Below, piece after piece: positions 21,984 through 31,506 of a DNA stretch of 64,000 nucleotides. Origin of the DNA: Proteiniphilum sp. X52. GTDB taxonomy: Bacteria > Bacteroidota > Bacteroidia > Bacteroidales > Dysgonomonadaceae. The first letter of the stretch is position 1. Every line of letters begins with the position of its first letter. Under the pieces are notes generated by a model. It made no database searches. It had not been told where the DNA came from and saw only the letters and a list, made by a program, of their open reading frames with translations. Made by a program: the position numbers and the translations under genes. The stretch covers positions 186,001 through 250,000 of the forward strand of contig NZ_RDSD01000003.1 in assembly GCF_003712195.1 (NCBI RefSeq). The letters run 5' to 3'.

Positions 21984-24900
21984 ATGAAAAACATTGTGAT
22001 GTTGTGTATGGCTCTGATAATGAGCTTTTCGTTAATCGCACAGCAGCGCGGGATAAACGGGACTGTGGTCGACAGTAAAGACCATTCTGCGATGATTGGT
22101 GTGAATATTATGGAAAAAGGAACTTTAAACGGTACTGTTACCGATATCGATGGAAGCTTTTCCTTAAATGTGACAACCCAAGATCCGGTGTTGGTTTTGT
22201 CCAGTATCGGATATAAGACGATTGAAGTCAGTGTCGGAAACCGGTCCAGCCTGAGTATCACCATGGAGGAGGATACCGAAATGTTGGACGAAGTGGTGGT
22301 GGTGGGATATGGAACTATGAGAAAAAGCGATCTCTCCGGAGCATCCGTATCAGTAGGTGAGGATAAGATCAAAAGTTCTGTCATCACCAACTTAGATCAG
22401 GCGCTGCAGGGACGCGCGGCAGGTGTTAGCTCGGTGATGACTTCGGGTGCCCCGGGTTCGGCGGTATCTATCCGGATTCGCGGACAAGCGACTCTCAATG
22501 CGGGCGCGGAACCCCTGTATGTGGTCGATGGAGTTATCTTTCAGGGAGGCAGTACTACCGGAAACAGTTTGGGCTTGAATCTGGGTAACGGTAGGGGAGC
22601 CATCTCTCCACTCTCAACGTTGAACCCTTCCGACATTGTATCCATGGAGATATTGAAAGACGCCTCGGCAACCGCTATTTATGGTGCCCAGGGCGCTAAC
22701 GGGGTTGTCCTGATCACTACCAAGCGGGGGCAATCGGGAAAGGCGAAGTTTACTTACGAAGGAATGTTCGGTGTGCAAGACCAGGTTCGTCGCTTGGATA
22801 TGATGAACCTTCGTGAGTATGCTATATATAATAATTCCATTGCTGCCACCACGGGAGGGACGGACGGCACTCCCGAGTACCGTGATCCTTCCCTGTTGGG
22901 TAAAGGAACCGACTGGCAGGATGCGATCTTCCGTCAGGCATGGATGACCCAGCATACTGTGTCGGCACAGGGAGGTGTGGATGCCGTGCAATATTACGTG
23001 TCCGGTTCTTTTATGGATCAGGAAGGGACGATTATAGGAACCGATTTCAACCGCTATTCATTCAGGGTGAATCTGGATGCCAACTTGAAACCGTGGATGA
23101 AGTTAGGTCTGAATGCCATGTATTCAAAAACAAGTGAACGGCTGGGACGCGCCGAAGGGACCGAAGGGGTTTTGACCTATTCTCTTCTTACCCCTCCCGA
23201 TATACCGATTTATGACGCTTATGGCAACTATGCCTCCACGGTAAGGGAAGGTTACACACGTGTCAATCCGATTGCCATTGCCGAACTGGACGAGAACCTG
23301 TTGGATCGCCAGAAACTGAACGGCAATATCTTCATGGATATAACCCCTTTGAAACATTTGACCTGGCATGCCGAATTGGGTTATGACATCAGCAACTCAC
23401 GCTCCGAGCAATGGCAACCGACCTATGATTTTGGTCCTGCCGTACAACGGCCCATAAACAGGATATATTGGCAGCGGAACAATAATATGTATTGGCAACT
23501 TAAGAATTATTTGACTTATAACGGCCGGGTAGAGAAACATTCATTTACCGCGATGGTCGGGCAGGAAGCTTGGGAGTCATCGTGGGAATGGCAGCGGATA
23601 GGAGCCGATAATCTTCCCGGCAATGAGATCCGTAATCCCCAGTTGGGCGATCCGGATACCTACCAGATTTCCGACGGAATGGGCGACGCGGCAATGGTTT
23701 CTTTTTTCACGCGTGAAACCTATAACTACGACGATCGCTACCTGCTGACTTATACTTATCGCTATGACGGCTCTTCCAATTTCGGCCCGAAGAACCGATG
23801 GGCGGGATTCCATTCGGTTGCCGCTTCCTGGCGATTCTCGAACGAAACCTTCTTTAGCCCGCTCAATAACGTGATCAGTAACGGCAAATTGCGTTTGGGC
23901 TGGGGACAGACAGGGAACTCCAATATAGGAGGGGGGTTATGGGGTGCCAGCCTTCAGATGTTCCCTACCGGTTTGGGCGCAGGTTACAAACAGGCCCAGA
24001 TTGCCAATCCTTATGTGAAATGGGAGACACAGGAACAATGGAACCTGGGGCTTGATCTCAGCTTTATCCATGATCGGATTAATCTGGTCGTTGACCTCTA
24101 TGATAAGACTGCCAATGATATGTTGATGCAGTTGCAATTGCCTTCTTATTTCGGCTCGAGAGGGAATGCCAATTCGGCGTTGACAGCTCCAATGGGGAAC
24201 TATGGAACGATCAATAACAAAGGATTGGAAATTTCATTAAATACCCGCAATTTTACCGGTGACTTTAGGTGGGATACCGATTTCCAGATATCCTTTAACA
24301 AGAATAAACTGGTCGCACTTTCGGGAACTGACGCTTCCGGAATCGAAGGTTACGGACAGTGGAGCGATGTGGTAAGCCTTTCGAGAATAGGCGGTCCGCT
24401 GTATGAATTTTACGGCTATATAGCCGATGGTGTATATAAAGACAAAGCGGACATAGAAAATCATTTGTGGGGTGAGATACCTGAGAACGGTTATGACCGT
24501 TACGCTACTGTTTTCGTAGGTGATATAAAATACAGGGATATCAGTGGCCCCGAAGGAAAACCGGATGGTAAGATCAATACTTACGACCGGACGAGTATAG
24601 GTTCGCCACTCCCGAAATTCACTTACGGACTGACGAATACGTTCAGCTATAAAGATTTTGACTTTACTTTGTTCATGCAAGGCAGCTACGGCAATAAAAT
24701 ATTTAATGCTTTAAGCCGCGATCTTACTGGTATGGGATACTGGAGCAACCAGTTGAAAAAGGCGATGGATTATGCCAATCTTGTCCCCATAGATCCTGAC
24801 AAGCAATATCCGGTACAGAATCCTTATAATCCCGGAGCGGTGATCAATAACTGGTTTGAGGATATCGATAATGTGACACTTTCAAATCCCGGCACAAAAA

Positions 24901-25217
24901 TGTCGCGTGCCGGTAAGAGCTTGCCTTACAATAATCAACGTATCAGTACCAGATATATAGAGGACGGATCCTATTTGCGGGTGAAAAATATTGTACTCGG
25001 GTATACGCTTCCGCGGAAATTAATCCGCAAAGCACAGATCGATAATATCCGGGTATATGCCAATATCCAGAATTTATGGACATTTACCAAATATTCGGGC
25101 TACGATCCTGAAGTGGGGGTAAATCCGCAGGATGCTTCCGGCTATACATTCGGGTTTGATCAGGGGCGCTATCCGGCTCCCAGGATTATCACTTTTGGGG
25201 TTAATCTATCGTTTTAA
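21984..25217 (+). CDS. SusC-like TonB-dependent transporter of the mannan locus
   Basis: Outer-membrane glycan importer of 1077 residues. Signal peptide about 1-20; carboxypeptidase-regulatory-like domain about 22-98 (INGTVVDSKDHSAMIGVNI, then GTVTDIDGSF); TonB box LDEVVVVGYGT; plug domain with the SusC hallmarks EPLYVVDGVIF and DASATAIYGAQGANGVVLITTKRG. A long barrel follows, ending in the aromatic GVNLSF. It would import mannan oligosaccharides together with the SusD-like lid encoded 21 bases downstream. First gene of the run that leads to the GH26 mannanase. Confidence 0.95.
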   Translation: MKNIVMLCMALIMSFSLIAQQRGINGTVVDSKDHSAMIGVNIMEKGTLNGTVTDIDGSFSLNVTTQDPVLVLSSIGYKTIEVSVGNRSSLSITMEEDTEMLDEVVVVGYGTMRKSDLSGASVSVGEDKIKSSVITNLDQALQGRAAGVSSVMTSGAPGSAVSIRIRGQATLNAGAEPLYVVDGVIFQGGSTTGNSLGLNLGNGRGAISPLSTLNPSDIVSMEILKDASATAIYGAQGANGVVLITTKRGQSGKAKFTYEGMFGVQDQVRRLDMMNLREYAIYNNSIAATTGGTDGTPEYRDPSLLGKGTDWQDAIFRQAWMTQHTVSAQGGVDAVQYYVSGSFMDQEGTIIGTDFNRYSFRVNLDANLKPWMKLGLNAMYSKTSERLGRAEGTEGVLTYSLLTPPDIPIYDAYGNYASTVREGYTRVNPIAIAELDENLLDRQKLNGNIFMDITPLKHLTWHAELGYDISNSRSEQWQPTYDFGPAVQRPINRIYWQRNNNMYWQLKNYLTYNGRVEKHSFTAMVGQEAWESSWEWQRIGADNLPGNEIRNPQLGDPDTYQISDGMGDAAMVSFFTRETYNYDDRYLLTYTYRYDGSSNFGPKNRWAGFHSVAASWRFSNETFFSPLNNVISNGKLRLGWGQTGNSNIGGGLWGASLQMFPTGLGAGYKQAQIANPYVKWETQEQWNLGLDLSFIHDRINLVVDLYDKTANDMLMQLQLPSYFGSRGNANSALTAPMGNYGTINNKGLEISLNTRNFTGDFRWDTDFQISFNKNKLVALSGTDASGIEGYGQWSDVVSLSRIGGPLYEFYGYIADGVYKDKADIENHLWGEIPENGYDRYATVFVGDIKYRDISGPEGKPDGKINTYDRTSIGSPLPKFTYGLTNTFSYKDFDFTLFMQGSYGNKIFNALSRDLTGMGYWSNQLKKAMDYANLVPIDPDKQYPVQNPYNPGAVINNWFEDIDNVTLSNPGTKMSRAGKSLPYNNQRISTRYIEDGSYLRVKNIVLGYTLPRKLIRKAQIDNIRVYANIQNLWTFTKYSGYDPEVGVNPQDASGYTFGFDQGRYPAPRIITFGVNLSF

Positions 25218-25238
25218 TATATAATACCTTACAGTCAT

Positions 25239-27038
25239 ATGCAAAGGATAAATAAACTGCTTCTTATTGTAGCGATAACAACAGGGATGATCTCCTGCGA
25301 GGATTTTTTAAATCGTCCCGACAAAGCCAATTATACATTGTCTGATTTTTATCAGAACGATGAACAATGTTTCCAGGCGGTAAATCCGCTTTATACTGTG
25401 CCCTGGTTCGATTTTTTCCGTGGATGGCTCCGTGTAGGCGATTGTCAATCCGGCAATTACTTCATGGATGGTAACGGTTTCTGGATGCTCACCCCTAATG
25501 AGGATATGGAAGAGGTGAAAAGTATGTCGGCTTCGCTATGGGCTGTGAATGCCCGCGCCAATACCGTACTGGAAAATATCAACCTTTATGCCGGATCCGG
25601 CACGACCGAAGCCGGACGCAATGCCGCCAAAGGTGAGGCATTGGTATGGAAGGCAATGGCTTATTTCTACATGGTACGGATCTATGGGGCTGTCCCGATT
25701 GTCCATAATAATACGGAATTGCTGGCCACCGGGGAATACAATAACCTATACCGCGCCAAAATCGACAATGTGTATGATTACATTGTCATGACGCTGGAAA
25801 AAGCCATCGAATGGTTGCCGGAAAAGGCGCGTCAGGCCGGCCGGATCGATAGATATTCCGCATATGGACTGCTGGCGAAAGTATACCTGGCCAAATCGGG
25901 TTATGGGCAAAATGGCACGCGTAAGCAGGATGACCTTGATAAAGCCCAAGAATATGCGCGAAAAGTGGTTCGTGAAAGTGGAAAAGTGCTGGAACCCGTG
26001 TATGCCGATATTTTCCGTGGTAGCAAGAATGTTTCCGACGAAAGCCTTATCGCATGGCGTTGGGTGGTGGCGGGTGAAACCTATTGGACTGCTTCCAACG
26101 ACCTGCAGGCTGACCTGGTACACAGTGCCTTCAGTGAATTCAGTGGTTGGGGGAGCTGGAGTGGTCCTTCACTCGATTTACAGGAAGCGTTTGGCGAAAA
26201 ATTTGACGGATCAACCCTTTCGGGAGCCATCTCGCCTAACCGCCAAAATACTGATAAACGCCGGAAGGCAACTATGATGATGTATGGCGACGTGTATGAG
26301 TATTTCTGGCGGGATCATCCTACCAAGGAGGGAGCTGACGGACAACCGGTGAGTTTCCCGAACGGATTTGATTTTGCAAAATTCTACGGACAAGTGGTGG
26401 GGGACTTCAATAGCTCCACCGGAGCCAACTGTGTGAAACATATTGTGGGCAATAACGCAGACCATCTTGCCGAATTCGGCGTTCCGATGATGGACAGGAA
26501 AAGTAATTTGGCTACCCATATTTTGCGTTTGGGAGATGTGTATTTAGTATATGCCGAAGCGGTCTTGGGAAATAATGCTTCCACTTCCGATCCCGAAGCC
26601 TTGTATGCCTTTAATGAAATACGGAAACGTGCCGGTGTTGCTCAAAAAACATCCATCACTTTCGATGATATATTCAAGGAGCGACGCCTCGAATTGGCTT
26701 TCGAAGGTGATTTCTGGTACGATTTTGTACGACTGAGTTATTACAAGCCCGATGAGGCGTTGGCCAGACTGAATGCCCAAAACCGCAAAAATTATACGGG
26801 ATTAAATGCCTATTACCAGGATCAGGGCTGGAAAACCTGGGGGCAGGGTGGTGAGAACAGTTACCCCAAAGACGATAATGGCAAACCCTCTCCCCGTATT
26901 AATGCTGAACAACCTGACGGTAAGCCCTATACTATCGACAAATTTACCTTACCGTTCCCATCAACAGATTTGGCGATGAACCCCAATCTGGCGAAAGATC
27001 CGGTAGATTATGATTTAAGTCAATATTCATACGAATAA
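25239..27038 (+). CDS. SusD-like glycan-binding lipoprotein of the mannan locus
   Basis: Outer-membrane lipoprotein of 599 residues that forms the lid on the SusC transporter. Lipoprotein signal ends in GMISC (lipidated Cys20) followed by EDFLNRP, the normal SusD opening. The TPR-like helical core includes RANTVLENINLYAG, GEALVWKAMAYFYMVRIYGAVPIV and the RagB/SusD C-terminal motif (LGDVYLVYAEAVLGN, FNEIRKRAG, FKERRLELAFEGDFWYDFVRL). Follows susC by 21 bases and precedes the surface glycan-binding protein by 9, so the three are one operon. Confidence 0.94.
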   Translation: MQRINKLLLIVAITTGMISCEDFLNRPDKANYTLSDFYQNDEQCFQAVNPLYTVPWFDFFRGWLRVGDCQSGNYFMDGNGFWMLTPNEDMEEVKSMSASLWAVNARANTVLENINLYAGSGTTEAGRNAAKGEALVWKAMAYFYMVRIYGAVPIVHNNTELLATGEYNNLYRAKIDNVYDYIVMTLEKAIEWLPEKARQAGRIDRYSAYGLLAKVYLAKSGYGQNGTRKQDDLDKAQEYARKVVRESGKVLEPVYADIFRGSKNVSDESLIAWRWVVAGETYWTASNDLQADLVHSAFSEFSGWGSWSGPSLDLQEAFGEKFDGSTLSGAISPNRQNTDKRRKATMMMYGDVYEYFWRDHPTKEGADGQPVSFPNGFDFAKFYGQVVGDFNSSTGANCVKHIVGNNADHLAEFGVPMMDRKSNLATHILRLGDVYLVYAEAVLGNNASTSDPEALYAFNEIRKRAGVAQKTSITFDDIFKERRLELAFEGDFWYDFVRLSYYKPDEALARLNAQNRKNYTGLNAYYQDQGWKTWGQGGENSYPKDDNGKPSPRINAEQPDGKPYTIDKFTLPFPSTDLAMNPNLAKDPVDYDLSQYSYE

Positions 27039-27047
27039 ATTACAGAT

Positions 27048-28292
27048 ATGAAGAACAATATATATATTATCAAGCCTTTTTCCTTCGTGTTGCTTACGGC
27101 AACCCTGGCATTCTTTGTTGCCTGTGATGACGGCAATAAGGGAAAATATGAAATGACGGACGGGGTACCCACTATCGATTACGTCCGTCTACCCGACATC
27201 GAAAAGGCCGATTCACTGTTGGTCGGAGCCTTTATGGGAGAAACCATCTGCTTGGTGGGTGATAACCTGACCAGTATCCAGGAAATTTATTTCAATGACG
27301 TAAAGGCGTTACTTAATATCAATTTTATTACCAGAAACACCTTGTTGGTGACCATCCCGAGGGAAGTCCCGAATGAAGTGATAGATAAAATAGTGATGAT
27401 ACTCAAGTCAGGAGAGAAAGCCGAATATGACTTTATTGTACGAATTCCCGCTCCGGAAGTGGCCAGCATTAAATGCGAGCAAGTACCTCAAGGAGAAGAT
27501 GTGGTTCTTTACGGTGATTATTTCTTCGACAACCAGACGGTACCTTTGACGATTGTGATCGGCGATTATATCGTCCCAAAGAGTGATATAGTGGATATAC
27601 AGAAGACACAGGTCACCTTTAAATCTCCTTCTATGGATGTAAAAGGTGCTGTTTCCGTCACCACGGCTTATGGCAATAGTGGCCGTACTAAATTTGTATT
27701 CCACGATGACCGGGGTATTCTTTTTAATTTTGACGATTATCCGATCGTGCCCGGTTGGGGGCGTCCGACCCTTATTGAGACGGGACCCGATGCCCTTTCA
27801 GGCAATTATATGAAGTTCAGGGGTGAACTGCTGGCAGGTGAATGGGTGAGCCCGGGTGACAATTATCAGTGTAACTTCTGGGGTGAGGATAATGGCATGC
27901 CTGCTGGAAATCTGTTCCCCAGCGATCCGGCTACATCTATCCTGAAATTTGAAGTGAATGTATTGCAAGAGTGGAGCGCGTTGCCGATGAATATTTTCTT
28001 CGGACCGCAAAAATCAGAGGAGGCCCTCTTATGGGACGATTCTGCCCCCCGCGCGCAGTGGATACCCTGGAAAGAGGCAGGTGGAGCCTACAAAACCGAC
28101 GGATGGGTAACCGTTTCCATTCCCATCGCCGATTTTAGGCTAAGCGGTTCGGGAGAGGATCTGGAAAAGATTCCCACACATTATGGTTCATTGAATATGT
28201 ATATTTACAACAGGGGAAGGACAGATGCCGCCGGTACCGATTGTGATCCTGTTATTTTGATAGACAATGTCCGTGTAGTACCGGGTGAATAA
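27048..28292 (+). CDS. Surface glycan-binding protein (SGBP-B type)
   Basis: 414-residue lipoprotein (lipidation Cys about 26 in FFVACDDG). Two IPT/TIG-like beta domains (GETICLVGDNLTSIQEIYFNDV and the one with GEDVVLYGDYFFD) lead into a C-terminal glycan-binding domain from about residue 225 (FNFDDYPIVPGWGRP, then NYMKFRGE and a final ILIDNVRVVPGE). This layout is that of the SGBP-B proteins found third or fourth in polysaccharide loci, which hold the polymer at the cell surface. Position between SusD and the mannanase suggests it binds beta-mannan. Confidence 0.85.
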   Translation: MKNNIYIIKPFSFVLLTATLAFFVACDDGNKGKYEMTDGVPTIDYVRLPDIEKADSLLVGAFMGETICLVGDNLTSIQEIYFNDVKALLNINFITRNTLLVTIPREVPNEVIDKIVMILKSGEKAEYDFIVRIPAPEVASIKCEQVPQGEDVVLYGDYFFDNQTVPLTIVIGDYIVPKSDIVDIQKTQVTFKSPSMDVKGAVSVTTAYGNSGRTKFVFHDDRGILFNFDDYPIVPGWGRPTLIETGPDALSGNYMKFRGELLAGEWVSPGDNYQCNFWGEDNGMPAGNLFPSDPATSILKFEVNVLQEWSALPMNIFFGPQKSEEALLWDDSAPRAQWIPWKEAGGAYKTDGWVTVSIPIADFRLSGSGEDLEKIPTHYGSLNMYIYNRGRTDAAGTDCDPVILIDNVRVVPGE

Positions 28293-28360
28293 TCCGATTA
28301 ATGGTACAGGCGATTATGGATTTTCCATAAACGCTTCGTGGGAAGTAGATTTGTCAGTAT

Positions 28361-30037
28361 ATGAAAAACTTTTTCTTTTATGTGTTATTGGTATTATGCT
28401 TTGGATCCTCGTGCAAAGGTGAAGACGCAGTCGATCCGCCTCTATTTCTTTATACGAGGCCTGATGATAAAAGTGTGGGTGTGCCGTTGAACCAGGAAGT
28501 GAGTGTGGGCTATGATACCGAAATAGTACTGGCGGATAACCACGGGATTACAGTAAACAATGAAAAGGCGAATGTTACGGCCAATAGTCGAAAGTTGTTA
28601 TTTTTTCTTACCCTGCAGGCCGGCAAGTCATATGAGGTGGTAATACCAGAAGGGGCTGTCCGTGATAGTTCCGGAAGTAAAGCCGCTGCTGTTCGTTTTT
28701 CATTTACCACCATTTCTGATAACAACCGCTATGAAGCGGAAGAGGCGGCACTGACAGGTAATGCGGCCATAGAAAAAGTCCTCAGCGGCTATTCCGGTTC
28801 AGGATATGTCAATCAAAAGGAAGGTGATCTGGTTTTTAAAGTGACGGTTCCCCAATCGGGAAAGTATGAGATTCTCTTCCGTTATGCCAATGACAACCAG
28901 CGAAAAGAGAATGACTTATGGGTAAATGACAGGAAGCTTTCTTCCATTGTTTTTGACGCCACTTCCAACTGGAAAAGCAATTCCCTCGATCTGTTTTTGC
29001 GTGAGGGAACCAATACGGTTACCATAAAAAAGAACTGGGGATGGACTTACTATGATTATATTGAAATCAATCCTGCTCCTGAAGCCACTCCATTTAATAT
29101 ATCCCCGGATCTGGCAACGTTATCGCCGTCGAAAGAAGCAATGAATTTGTATAATTTTTTAAAAGAAAATTTCGGGGAAAAAGTAATTTCAGGTGCTATG
29201 GCCAATTACAGCACCGGGATCGAAGAGGCCCGATGGATGTGTGAAAATAGTGGTAGATGGCCCGCTTTGGCCTGCTTCGACCTTATCAATTATACTACAT
29301 CGTGGGGAATGGCTGATTATACGGAAATGACTGCCAACGTGGAAGACTGGTGGCACAACAATGGAATTGTTTCCATCATGTGGCATTGGCGCGATCCCTT
29401 GAAGAAGACCGATGAGTTCTATACCGAAAAAACATCCTTCGATATCTCGAAAATCGGTGATTCGAATTCCGATGAACACCAAGCCATGGTAGAAGATATC
29501 GACGCGATTGCCGATTACCTGAAACAATTCAAAGAGAAAAATATTCCTGTTTTATGGCGTCCGTTGCATGAAGCTTCCGGCGGCTGGTTCTGGTGGGGCG
29601 CTAAAGGCGCTGCTCCTTGTAAAATGTTATGGAAGCTTATGTTCGACAGGTTTGTGGACCATCATCAACTCAATAACCTGATTTGGGTGTGGACCTCGGA
29701 CGCTTCAGATAGCGCCGTCGATTGGTACCCTGGTGATGCTTATGTGGATGTGATCGGGATGGACATATATCCCGGGGAAAATCAGCATGGCTCTCAATAT
29801 GTGAACTTCGATAAAGTCAAAGCATTATTTGAATGCCGGAAAATACTGGCTTTGAGCGAATGCGGGTCCATACCCTCAGTGGATGTTATGTTCGACTATG
29901 GCGATACATGGTCGTGGGTGATGCCTTGGAACGGTAATTATACCCGCGACGATAAGCATAACGGCGCAACTTTCCTGAATAGTTTCCTGAATAGTGATAA
30001 GGTCATTACCCGCGACCAAATGCCTGACTTAAAATGA
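28361..30037 (+). CDS. GH26 endo-beta-1,4-mannanase, lipid-anchored, with CBM
   Basis: 558 residues in three parts after a lipoprotein signal (Cys18 in GSSCKGED). An Ig-like (Big_5) domain spans about 27-117, and a CBM35/CBM6-type carbohydrate-binding domain spans about 124-238 (RYEAEEAAL, SGYVNQ, WTYYDYIEI). The GH26 catalytic domain runs from about 255. The acid/base Glu404 is in LWRPLHEASGGWFWWG and the nucleophile Glu500 in LALSECGS, both with the expected family context. It should cut mannan at the cell surface to oligosaccharides, chiefly mannobiose. It closes the first half of the locus; a 218-base gap with an inverted repeat precedes the cytoplasmic genes. Confidence 0.93.
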   Translation: MKNFFFYVLLVLCFGSSCKGEDAVDPPLFLYTRPDDKSVGVPLNQEVSVGYDTEIVLADNHGITVNNEKANVTANSRKLLFFLTLQAGKSYEVVIPEGAVRDSSGSKAAAVRFSFTTISDNNRYEAEEAALTGNAAIEKVLSGYSGSGYVNQKEGDLVFKVTVPQSGKYEILFRYANDNQRKENDLWVNDRKLSSIVFDATSNWKSNSLDLFLREGTNTVTIKKNWGWTYYDYIEINPAPEATPFNISPDLATLSPSKEAMNLYNFLKENFGEKVISGAMANYSTGIEEARWMCENSGRWPALACFDLINYTTSWGMADYTEMTANVEDWWHNNGIVSIMWHWRDPLKKTDEFYTEKTSFDISKIGDSNSDEHQAMVEDIDAIADYLKQFKEKNIPVLWRPLHEASGGWFWWGAKGAAPCKMLWKLMFDRFVDHHQLNNLIWVWTSDASDSAVDWYPGDAYVDVIGMDIYPGENQHGSQYVNFDKVKALFECRKILALSECGSIPSVDVMFDYGDTWSWVMPWNGNYTRDDKHNGATFLNSFLNSDKVITRDQMPDLK

Positions 30038-30191
30038 TCAAAATAGGAGGGCAACCAGTCTGACGATGGCCATCTTCATTTTTATGCTCCTTGTCCCGGA
30101 CATCTTTCAGAAGCAGATTTTATTGCATTTTATCAGCATTCCAAAACACTTTTTTGCAAAGTTACCATTTTCCCCGAAAAATGAAAAAACA

Positions 30192-30214
30192 ATATAAAAC
30201 CGTTGTTTTTATAT
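30192..30214 (+). promoter_or_regulatory. Inverted repeat before the mannosylglucose phosphorylase gene
   Basis: ATATAAAA and TTTTATAT, 8 bp each, are separated by CCGTTGT. The site lies 42 bases before the ATG of the GH130 gene, in the only large gap inside the mannan locus. Operator or hairpin; a clear -33/-7 pair is not visible nearby. Confidence 0.4.
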
Positions 30215-30255
30215 AGAAGATATACACTATTGTACAACCATAAAGATTGAATGAT

Positions 30256-31437
30256 ATGAATCTGTTCAACCAACGAATGCAAGCGTTACTGGAGGACTAT
30301 GAGACATTGGCCGGTAAAAGAAACAGTCCATTACCCGGTAATAACGGCTGGTTTCAACGATATAAAAACCCGGTGCTCACCGCAGCTCATACGCCTCTGT
30401 TCTGGCGATACGACCTGGATCCGGAAGCAAATCCTTTCCTGATGGAGCGGATCGGCGTGAATGGCGTGATGAATGCAGGTGCCATCAAATGGAATGGAAA
30501 CTACCTGCTTGTGGCGCGTGTGGAAGGGGTCGACCGGAAATCTTTTTTCGCCATTGCCCAAAGCCCTAACGGCATCGATAACTTTCGTTTTTGGGATTAC
30601 CCCATAGTAATTCCCGAAAATGATGATCCTGTGACCAATGTATATGATATGAGATTGACCCTCCACGAGGACGGATGGATTTATGGAGTATTCTGTGCGG
30701 AACGGTTCGATGGAACAGCTGAGGAGGGAGACCTTTCGAAAGCGAAAGCATCCGCGGCAATAGTACGGACAAAAGATATGATCAAATGGGAGCGATTACC
30801 GGATATTGAGTCGAAAAGCCAACAACGCAATGTGGTGCTTCACCCTGAATTTGTCGAAGGGAAATATGCGCTGTACACCCGTCCGCAGGATGGCTTTATC
30901 AGTGCCGGCAGCGGATTGGGTATCGGTTGGACACTGGTGGAGGATATAACCCGGGCGGTCATCTCCGAAGAAAAAATTGTCGACCCGCGCTTCTACCATA
31001 CTATCAAGGAATTGAAAAACGGAGAGGGGCCGGCACCCATTAAAACATCCAAAGGATGGCTGCATCTGGCGCATGGCGTAAGAGCATGTGCCGCAGGTCT
31101 GAGATATGTGTTATATTTGTATATGACTTCGCTGGAAGATCCTTCAAAACCCATTGCCTCTCCGGGCGGTTATTTTATGGCTCCTGAAGGTGAAGAACGT
31201 GTGGGTGATGTCTCAAATGTGCTTTTTAGCAACGGTTGGATCGCCGATGACGATGGAACGGTATTCATCTATTATGCTTCGTCCGACACGCGGATGCACG
31301 TGGCCACCTCAACGCTGGATCGGTTGGTAGATTATTGCTTCCAAACTCCCGAAGACGGATTGACCTCTTTTTCGTCGGTACAGACACTGAATAAGCAGAT
31401 CGACAAGAATCTGCGGTTTTTGGAAAGATCGAGATAA
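30256..31437 (+). CDS. GH130 4-O-beta-D-mannosyl-D-glucose phosphorylase
   Basis: Cytoplasmic phosphorylase that splits mannosyl-beta-1,4-glucose with phosphate into mannose 1-phosphate and glucose. The sequence has the GH130 subfamily 1 pattern: NGVMNAGAIKWNGNYLL, VYDMRLTLHEDGWIYG with the catalytic Asp at residue 131, and GEGPAPIKTSKGWLHLAHGV. Using the ATG at 30256 places this Asp at 131, the number I recall for the Bacteroides fragilis enzyme, which supports this start over the TTG nine bases upstream. No signal peptide. It lies directly before the symporter and the epimerase, the same arrangement as the characterised B. fragilis mannan pathway. Confidence 0.93.
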   Translation: MNLFNQRMQALLEDYETLAGKRNSPLPGNNGWFQRYKNPVLTAAHTPLFWRYDLDPEANPFLMERIGVNGVMNAGAIKWNGNYLLVARVEGVDRKSFFAIAQSPNGIDNFRFWDYPIVIPENDDPVTNVYDMRLTLHEDGWIYGVFCAERFDGTAEEGDLSKAKASAAIVRTKDMIKWERLPDIESKSQQRNVVLHPEFVEGKYALYTRPQDGFISAGSGLGIGWTLVEDITRAVISEEKIVDPRFYHTIKELKNGEGPAPIKTSKGWLHLAHGVRACAAGLRYVLYLYMTSLEDPSKPIASPGGYFMAPEGEERVGDVSNVLFSNGWIADDDGTVFIYYASSDTRMHVATSTLDRLVDYCFQTPEDGLTSFSSVQTLNKQIDKNLRFLERSR

Positions 31438-31506
31438 CCCGATTGACCCCGTTTGCGGGTTGAATATTTACAAAGACATTGGCTATTGAACCAAAATACC
31501 TTATTT

